Shown: piece after piece, positions 57,717-64,000 of the stretch
How the letters are laid out: each line of letters starts with the position of its first letter
Position numbering within the stretch: position 1 is the stretch's first letter
Source: Onychomys torridus
Taxonomy: Eukaryota > Chordata > Mammalia > Rodentia > Cricetidae
Assembly: GCF_903995425.1 (NCBI RefSeq)
Contig: NC_050454.1
Span: 51,855,437 to 51,919,436 of the forward strand
Reading direction: 5' to 3'
DNA: 64,000 nucleotides
Notes under the pieces: generated by a model
The model's input: only the letters and a program-made list of their open reading frames with translations
What the model was told of the DNA's origin: nothing
The model's database searches: none
Made by a program: the position numbers and the translations under genes

Positions 57717-59112
57717 CATTACTAAGATCTTAAACTTACATTTACCCTCCCAAAAGCACTAAAGAGGAATCTTCTAATGAGCTCCTCTGAAAATTGTCTT
57801 TTGCTCCCCTTCTTCGTCACCTCGCCACTTACTCCTAATCATTTAGCAGAGGAAAAGCCCCTAGCTAGTTCAAAGGCAAATTGTATTTGTGCAAACTACC
57901 ATGGCACATGTTTATTATCCTACAGAGAAGCCATCAGTTGGTCTGAAAAACAATGTGGGTGCTGGCCCTGGGTGGTGGAGATCCATTGCTGTGGTCTACA
58001 GAGGAAAACAAATGTCTGCAAGTATACAGATGGAGACAACCCCACTCAGCTTCCCTGCCCATTGTGATGCTGCACTCTCTTTTCTTCTTCCAAGTCTTTC
58101 TTGTCCCTCAACTCCATGTAATCACAGATTTAAAAGTACGCTCCAATTTCCTAGGATAGTGTGTCTGAATAAACCCGGTGATTCCTACTATTGCTTATCT
58201 CTAGTACTGTTACTTTAGTGTTGTGAAGTCCAGAAATTTGATTAGGTAACCATTTGAGAAATTGTTCACATTTACAAAGGTAGTGATTTGGAGTGAAGGC
58301 TTGCTGTTTCCTCATAAGTTATTATATTGCACATAACCCCCAACACCACAAAGTTAAGAGGTATGCTCAGTGAGTTCCCTGAAAAAGCAATACCTATATT
58401 GTAGATTCTGCACACTGGCTCATAGGTGAGATGTTCAAGATTGTGGAGAGTTGGGATGTTGCAAATTGAGGGTCAAATGTTCTTTGGCTATCTTTAGTCT
58501 TGCAATAGACATTTATTTCTTACCTTCATTGCTGATCTATCATTTTATTCATTATCAGCTTTAAAAATAATAAAAAAATAATATATTAAATTAGAGGATC
58601 AATAGTGTCCACCACCTAGAGGCCAAGAACATCCTCAGATACCATCTGAAGCCTGTAGTAGAGATTTACCCACTTTCCTGCAGCACACCTACCTGGTATC
58701 CACACCAATGTGTGTGAAAATGCACTGATTCATGACTGTTTCGTTCTGTGACTGTGAACGTTTGTGTAATCGCTCAACAATAGAACATGCCATTCAATGC
58801 AACCGGGATCTGTCTTTCTGGGCCACAGTAACACAGATTGGATTCAGAATTAATTACCTCTAATTCCTTTTCTCCTAAGTGTTGTGTGCTTATGTCCACA
58901 GAGGTACAGCCTTCAAAAAGTGATTAGATCACTTTCAGAGACATGACTAGGAATATTGAAGATAAACCCCTCCCTCTTGGTCCACTCCAGACCTCACCTT
59001 CCTTTCCCCTGGAGAAGTCGGACCTGCTTTGTCATTGCTGGATTGGAAATCCCACAGGAAAAGGTGGTGACAGTAGGATTTTTTTTTGAAGCCCCTTGAG
59101 GGGGAGCTGTGT
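57717..59112. other. Unique non-coding DNA
   Basis: Three overlapping plus frames lie at 57777-58218 in different phases, none recognised. Nothing else seen. Confidence 0.55.
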
Positions 59113-59265
59113 CCTGGCTGCTGGGATGGCTCAGCAGGTGAAGGCACTAGCTGTCAAACCTGACAATCTGAGTCTGACTGCTGGGACACAGATGGTGGAA
59201 GGAGAGAATCAACTCCTGAAAGCTAGGACTACATGCCTATCCCAGCTTGAGCCTGATGTGCCCCC

Positions 59266-59356
<91 letters not shown>

Positions 59357-59380
59357 AGTAAGTAAAGTAATATTATTTTT
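59113..59380 (+). mobile_element. tRNA-derived SINE (B3/RSINE-like) with TC/AC array
   Basis: Head 'tggctgctgggatggctcag', 'aggcactagctgtcaaacct', 'gacaatctgagtctgactgc' and 'tggtggaaggagagaatcaa', then C8, a TC array, an AC array and 'agagtaagtaagtaaagt'. Same architecture as 14878-15147. Confidence 0.85.
59261..59351 (+). repeat. C8 plus compound (TC)n-(AC)n microsatellite
   Basis: A run of eight or nine C, about 44 bp of TC, then about 38 bp of AC, all inside the SINE tail region. Confidence 0.97.
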
Positions 59381-59399
59381 AAAGATAACTACTTCTTCC

Positions 59400-60075
59400 T
59401 GATTCAAAAGAACAAAGACTACCTCTAGCTGTAGATGGAGACCTGACATTCTAATCTGCTCCAACGATCATAACATTATATACTACTGTCTCCTCCATGA
59501 AGAGTTAATCTGTCTGACCTGCCAATCACCTGGCCAGAAAGGCTGATTTACCTGGTGACTTGCTTAGAAAACAGGGCGAATACTTATCCCTTTAGTGAGA
59601 AAATACATTGACTCTTCCCAGAAGTCCCTCCCCAATGTACTCACTCACAGATTTTCTATAGTGTAGAACTTTAAAAAAAAAAAATGTTTTATTTTTATTT
59701 CTAACTTAAATAAGCTTTTTTTTTTTCTTTTTCCCTCTTTTTAATCCCAGTTCAGATACTAACCAAAAGACTTGGCATGCTTTTCCTGACTGTCTGAGTT
59801 TGCTCAGTCTGGAGGCTTCCTTCCCTATCAACCATATGGATGCTTGCCAACCTCCATTGCTGAACACGGCAGGAATCTCAAATCCTAACTTTCAAAGGCA
59901 TAGCTTTTTCTCTTCCTTTTTTCCATGGTGTTTCTCCTGCTAGCTGCTGAGATCTACAGCTTGCCTCTTCAGTAGTTTCATTTCAAATTTGAATAAAATG
60001 ATGCTGGGACTTCCTTGCGACTCTATTTCTAAATTCTTTTATTAATGTAACTAAAAACCCAAAGGGAACTCCTAC
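59400..60075 (+). mobile_element. LTR-like element, family III copy B
   Basis: Second member of the pair with 55520-56240; see the shared blocks there. AATAAA lies at about 59992 and is followed by 'cttttattaatgtaact', matching 'attttattaattaggct' in copy A. T- and A-runs have expanded inside (near 59672 and 59717). The SINE at 59113 lies just upstream of its left side. It may end near 'ccctgtaaca' at about 60089. Confidence 0.58.
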
Positions 60076-60089
60076 TTCCCTGTAACATC

Positions 60090-60180
60090 ATCATGGCCTA
60101 CTTCATAAAAGAGGTCCCAGGGAGCTTGTTCTTCCTACCTGTGCCACATGAGGATGTGTGGAAGCCACCACCTCTGTGAC
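60090..60180 (+). mobile_element. MaLR (MST/MLT-like) fragment
   Basis: 'ttcataaaagaggtcccagg', 'gagcttgttcttcctacctg' and 'gccacatgaggatgtgtgg' match the mid-part of MST/MLT LTRs (ataaaagagaccccagagagc … ccatgtgaggacac). Confidence 0.55.
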
Positions 60181-60229
60181 AGATAATACTAGGTAGGCAC
60201 CAAGTCTGCTATTGTGCTGGTACTACCTG

Positions 60230-60625
60230 TTAAGCTATTTTGATTGTAAATGATTCATTTTTGAGATATTTTGTTATTTTAGCTCAACTGCAATGCAATT
60301 GCAGCTTTCATCTACAATTTATATTTATCTCATAACTTTCCACATGTTTACTTCTTTTCATGGAGCTTTTTAACAGCTAAATGGATTTCAGATGAAAGAA
60401 AAATACTTTCTAGTACAGGTATATTCTTCGCAAAGAATTATATCCTAATACTAAAGAAAATATCTCTGTCTGAAGGCCAAATTTAAAATTGGCTGCTTTT
60501 AATCTGAAGACCTAGCAAAAAGTGATTTCTAATAAAAATACATTAATGTATTTGATGAGGTTAGAGAGGTCTCATTAGTCATTAGCATTAACATTAATAA
60601 AGTTATCAAAGAGGATGGCTGACAG
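60230..60625. promoter_or_regulatory. Candidate conserved AT-rich block with homeodomain-type motifs
   Basis: Repeat-free, with many TAAT/ATTA words in 'cattagtcattagcatta' and 'acattaataaagttatc', a palindrome CTGCAAT-gca-ATTGCAG at 60288-60304 and one TGACAG near 60620. Enhancer function is a guess from texture; AT-rich DNA gives ATTA words cheaply. Confidence 0.22.
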
Positions 60626-61390
60626 AGATGGAAGAATGTCATATTTTAAGCTGTGTGTGCATATGTGTGTGTGCTGGGGGCAGGGTGGTGGTGAGGATAT
60701 GTCACAGCGTGTTTGTGGAGCACCTTTGTGAGCCAGCTCTCTCCTAGCTTTACAGGGTTTTGAGGATTTAAGTCATGAGCCATGATGCAGTAGGAAAAAC
60801 TACTGAAGGTGCTTTTCTTTTAATAGATCATGAAGAAGTCATATTCTTAGAAATAAGACACTCATCTGAATTTTAAAAGCCTACAATAATCAACGCACTA
60901 GTCTAAAGCTAGGGGGAGAAATAGGGGAGGGCCAGGACAGGAGCACCCCCTGGTGAAATGCCTACAGACTTGTAGATTGAGGGCTTTGATTTCCCCACAA
61001 GCTTCAGCTTTTGCATCTCAGTGGACATTCCCAGGAGCAGGGGAGAATGCTTGTGTTCTCCTTCCTTTGCATCTTTTTTTTTTCACCCCCAAGCTCACAG
61101 CAGGGGCACAGAATCCCTAAGGAAACTTTTGGCTCTTCCCCAAATTATACAATGTGGTAAGATAAAAGTGCAAGGCATTCATCTGAGAACCAGGGTGGGG
61201 CCCAGGCTCAACAATTTGTTTTGAAAAAGGAAGAGGGTGAGGCTACTGAATTGGTCACACAGAGTCACTTTGTTTCTTAGAATATGTGCAGGGATTTCAG
61301 TTAAAGCTAATAAAAGATCACAGGTACTAGTGTTTAGTCTCCACTAAAAAAAGAAAGAAAAAGAAAAGAAAAAGGAATCTTCCAGAATCC
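60626..61390. other. Unassigned non-coding DNA
   Basis: Short TG-rich patch near 60651-60672 and an (AAAG)n-like run at 61345-61375; otherwise no feature. Confidence 0.5.
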
Positions 61391-61798
61391 GCCATGCTGT
61401 TGCAAGGCTAATGATAAACTATCACTGATATGAATTCACAACATGCCCAGCAGACCTAGACACTTCCACTTAGTTATTTCCGGTTCAAAATAGCCATTTC
61501 CAGGTCAAAACATCTCAGGTGACTAGGACCCTGTGGCTTTGCATGGTTGCATAAAGCACGCACGCACAGCCATATGATCTATACGCATGCATGGAGTAGC
61601 CACATGAGTTCCTATACGCATGCACACAGCCCTTTATAAGCCAGCACCATTTTTCACCACCCTCTCTCCTTTCCCTCTTGACCACGTGTGTTTCCTACAG
61701 GCCTGTTCACGTCTCTCTTTCTCTCCTATCTTAATAAAAACTCTTCTGTGGATTTGTCATGTGTCATGTTTCTATTGTCTGGATGAGTCGAACTTAGC

Positions 61799-61801
<3 letters not shown>
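61391..61801 (+). mobile_element. LTR-like unit with U3 repeats, TATA box and polyadenylation signal
   Basis: TTTATAAG at 61633-61640 is a TATA box. AATAAA at 61733-61738 follows 100 bp later, the U3-R-U5 spacing of a short LTR. Upstream are direct repeats: 'atttccggttcaaaa' and 'atttccaggtcaaaa' (61476 and 61496), and 'tatacgcatgca' twice (61580-61591 and 61613-61624) after 'agccatatgat' and 'agccacatgag'. The right end may be the CA at 61800-61801. No target duplication was found, and the left end is a guess. Confidence 0.6.
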
Positions 61802-61863
<62 letters not shown>

Positions 61864-61871
61864 GTCTCTCT

Positions 61872-61913
<42 letters not shown>
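61802..61913 (+). repeat. Compound (TC)n-(TG)n microsatellite
   Basis: About 74 bp of TC with two TGTCTC interruptions, then about 38 bp of pure TG. It is the longest compound array here and directly abuts the possible LTR end. It produces the long low-complexity frames on both strands. Confidence 0.97.
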
Positions 61914-61915
<2 letters not shown>

Positions 61916-62325
61916 TTGCCTGTGTGGGTGTTCACATGTGTGGGCAGATGGCATCTCCCATTTCTTATTAAGGACAGAGTCATTGTCCTGGGATTTCACA
62001 AGCAAGCTTGGTAGTTGACCAGGGTCTGCCTCCCTTAGCACCACTGTTTCTGGGAAAAGGAATGCACCTCGGTGCTGGCCATTTAAGGTGAGTTCTTGGA
62101 ATTGCTGTAAGGCCGGCAAGCACTTCACTGAATGATGAGGGATGTTTGGTCAGTTTTACAAGTTTTCAGTCACCTCTATGGATTCCCTCTGCACTATCTG
62201 CCACTTTCTTTATTCTCTGTATCACACACATAAAATGTTATAATGAAAATTTAACACAAAATCATTTTCCTTTTTAATATTAACTTCTTTCTTTCTTTCT
62301 TTTTTTAAGTCTCTTTTCTAGTTTT
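61914..62325. other. Non-coding spacer
   Basis: No feature recognised apart from a short CTTT run near 62287. Confidence 0.5.
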
Positions 62326-62443
62326 CTCTTTTGAGGCAAAGTCTGGCCTGGAACTGCATGGACCAGGCTCACCAACTCTCAGAGAACCACATTCTTCTGC
62401 CCCACAAGTTCAGGCATTAAATGCCTGTGCCAACAAGTCTGGT
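62326..62443 (-). mobile_element. Diverged B1 SINE, antisense
   Basis: 'ttttgaggcaaagtctggcc', 'tggaactgcatggaccaggc', 'tctcagagaaccacattctt' and 'caggcattaaatgcctgtgc' are an antisense B1 with a shortened left part. Confidence 0.75.
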
Positions 62444-62653
62444 TTATTATTAACTTATTTACTTACTATAGAAAATAATGAATTTATTATGACATTTTTC
62501 TATATTATTATACACTTCATACATATTGATGTTTATGGTACAAATTTACCCTTGAACTTTTTTTCATGTCCTGTTTCTCCACATCTCTTGCTGGGCCCTT
62601 CTTCCTATGGAGAGTCCCTTACTGACTTAATGCCGAATGAGTCTGTTGTGCCT

Positions 62654-62693
<40 letters not shown>

Positions 62694-64000
62694 GGGGTGG
62701 TGGTGTGGGCATGTACAAACAGTTTGTTGCTGCTATAATGTTGATATTTATTTATGAATAAAATTAACTGTGCTGGGGCATCTATCATCATATCTTGTTA
62801 GAACTCCTGGCAAATCGGTGTGTCTGTAACTGAGCAGCAGCTCAATGCTCTATTCCCTGCATCTGATAATGGAGTGGAGGTCAGGCTGCAAGATTCTCAA
62901 AATCATGACCAGAAGCACTCATTTAGGAACTCCAAGGGTTCTATCCCTGGCAGTGTGTGGGCAGTTGAGATTCAGGACTTTAGGAACATGCTGAATAACA
63001 ATGTAGTTCCCGATTGCTCAGATGAAGAAACTGTTTTCTGAACAGTATATAGGTGCCTTTATACCATCTATTGCAGTGGGCAACAAGACTCATCACTCAG
63101 TCATACTGCCAATAGTGGTCTTTACTGGTCTTTGATGTTTAAAGGTTTGCTATACTGCAAAAATTCTGAGTAGATACACAAGGCACATTCTGCTGCCCCT
63201 ATATCAGCACAGGGCAATTTTCTTTTTGAAAATAGATACTTTCTGCCCCATAGGACAGACACACGTTCATCTGCCTTTCTACCTATTATTTTTATGCTCT
63301 ATGGTCCTGAAATAATCTTCCTCTTTGAATTTCTCTGGATCACACTCCAACCACTTTGTATAATACTCCCAGCCCCCTAAGCTGATGCAGACATGCATGC
63401 CCATTAAGGCTCACATGCCTGCTTGCCCAGGCCGATTTTCCAAGTTTCCTTAGCTTTTGTAGCTCATTGACTGTATCCTGGAGAAGCCAATGAATTCTGT
63501 TTGTTTTCTTGTTTCCTTTGCATCATTTTCTAAGAACAGTTGATTCCTATTTAGATATTCCTGAATTGCTTTATATTCAAGAAAGAGGCACATAGTCAGG
63601 TAGAGAGATGGTGCTTATTGTTTCACAGAGATAAAGCCATCTTACTTCCATTTAAATTTGTAGCCAGGAAGGAAAGCAAAACAAAAAAAGCATGTTTTTG
63701 TTAGTTTGTTTTGTTGCTTTAAAAGAGGAATATAAAACATAGTAAGCTTAGGCTTCAGATTTTCTTATAATGATTTTGCTTCTTGTGCAGCTAACACAAC
63801 AGTTTACCTTTTTAAAAATAGGGCATTTGTACACTAACATGTTTTACTTGAATACTATGAAAGTTACAACAAGGATTTCAGAAAAGAGAATGTTATTTTA
63901 TATGGTAATTGTTTCTATATCAAAGTGATATTTTAAAATCTATCTTTCAAAGACATTATGATCCAAATATCAAATCTGAACACATAAAATAAGTAACAAT
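62444..64000. other. Mostly unique non-coding DNA
   Basis: It holds the (TG)n array listed separately and a 73-codon plus frame at 62820-63041 that is not low-complexity but matches no family I recognise. Nothing else seen. Confidence 0.5.
62655..62690 (+). repeat. (TG)n microsatellite
   Basis: 36 bp of pure TG, followed by a G-rich patch 'tagggggtggtggtgtggg'. Confidence 0.97.

Noticed and set aside
57777..58218. Three overlapping plus frames of 68-109 codons
   Set aside because: They overlap in different phases with no family resemblance, so at most one could be coding and none has support.
58580..58700. Match to a common mammalian repeat phrase ('cctagaggccaagaacatcc')
   Set aside because: Only a short, weak similarity; could not be extended on either side.
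56241..59399. Internal retroviral genes between the two family III LTR-like copies
   Set aside because: No Gag, Pol or Env motifs recognised in the short frames, and an L2 fragment sits in the middle.
61620..62128. 132-codon plus frame and 118-codon minus frame
   Set aside because: Both run through the TC/TG array and read as Ser-Leu, Cys-Val, Arg-Glu or Thr-His repeats; they are microsatellite translations.
62820..63041. 73-codon frame with normal-looking composition
   Set aside because: No known relative recalled and no exon-like splice context identified. It was the least artificial-looking frame, but not enough to call a gene.

Overview
This 64 kb window is rodent nuclear DNA with no protein-coding gene or structured RNA gene that I can support. 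It is best read as intergenic sequence (gene-desert-like) or the inside of a very long intron. The open reading frames are short and unrecognised, and many of the longer ones are low-complexity translations of microsatellites or SINEs. The rodent assignment comes from 7SL-derived B1 SINEs beside tRNA-derived B2/B3-type, B4-type and ID-type SINEs, rodent LINE-1 3' ends, very dense long dinucleotide microsatellites and general CpG poverty. The B1 wording (for example the run reading 'gcctttcctggaactcac') and one abundant LTR family point to a cricetid (hamster, vole or deer-mouse group) rather than Mus; that narrower call is inference from memory.

Layout. 1-6.7 kb: mostly unique AT-rich DNA with a (TG)n array and a candidate regulatory island at 5.2-5.5 kb. 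6.7-11.3 kb: a repeat pile-up of a MaLR-like LTR, an L2 tail, an ERV LTR (357 bp), a LINE-1 3' end interrupted by a B1, another L2 piece, an old B1 and a B3. 11-14 kb: unique. 14.16-15.16 kb: an antisense 306 bp LTR and a young-looking SINE carrying a CA/GA array. 15-25 kb: unique DNA with several CA, TG and AT arrays, an L2 fragment and a possible conserved block at 22.1-22.5 kb. 25-26 kb: an LTR copy and a B1. 26-38 kb: unique AT-rich DNA with B3, B1 and LINE-1 ORF2 fragments and microsatellites, ending in a cluster of TGACAG homeodomain-cofactor motifs at 38.08-38.30 kb. 39-50 kb: MIR, LINE-1 3' end, ancient L1, several SINEs, a complete 300 bp solo LTR with its target duplication, and a 64 bp tandem duplication. 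50-64 kb: B1, B4, B3 and ERV LTR copies, one with a perfect 6 bp target duplication, two diverged copies of another LTR-like family, and an LTR-like promoter/polyadenylation unit at 61.4-61.8 kb.

No set of genes works together here. The best-supported biology is the retroelement record (target-site duplications read directly from sequence) and a few compact motif clusters that could be enhancers. I found no evidence of a new molecular system. The strongest lead is the TGACAG cluster near 38.2 kb.
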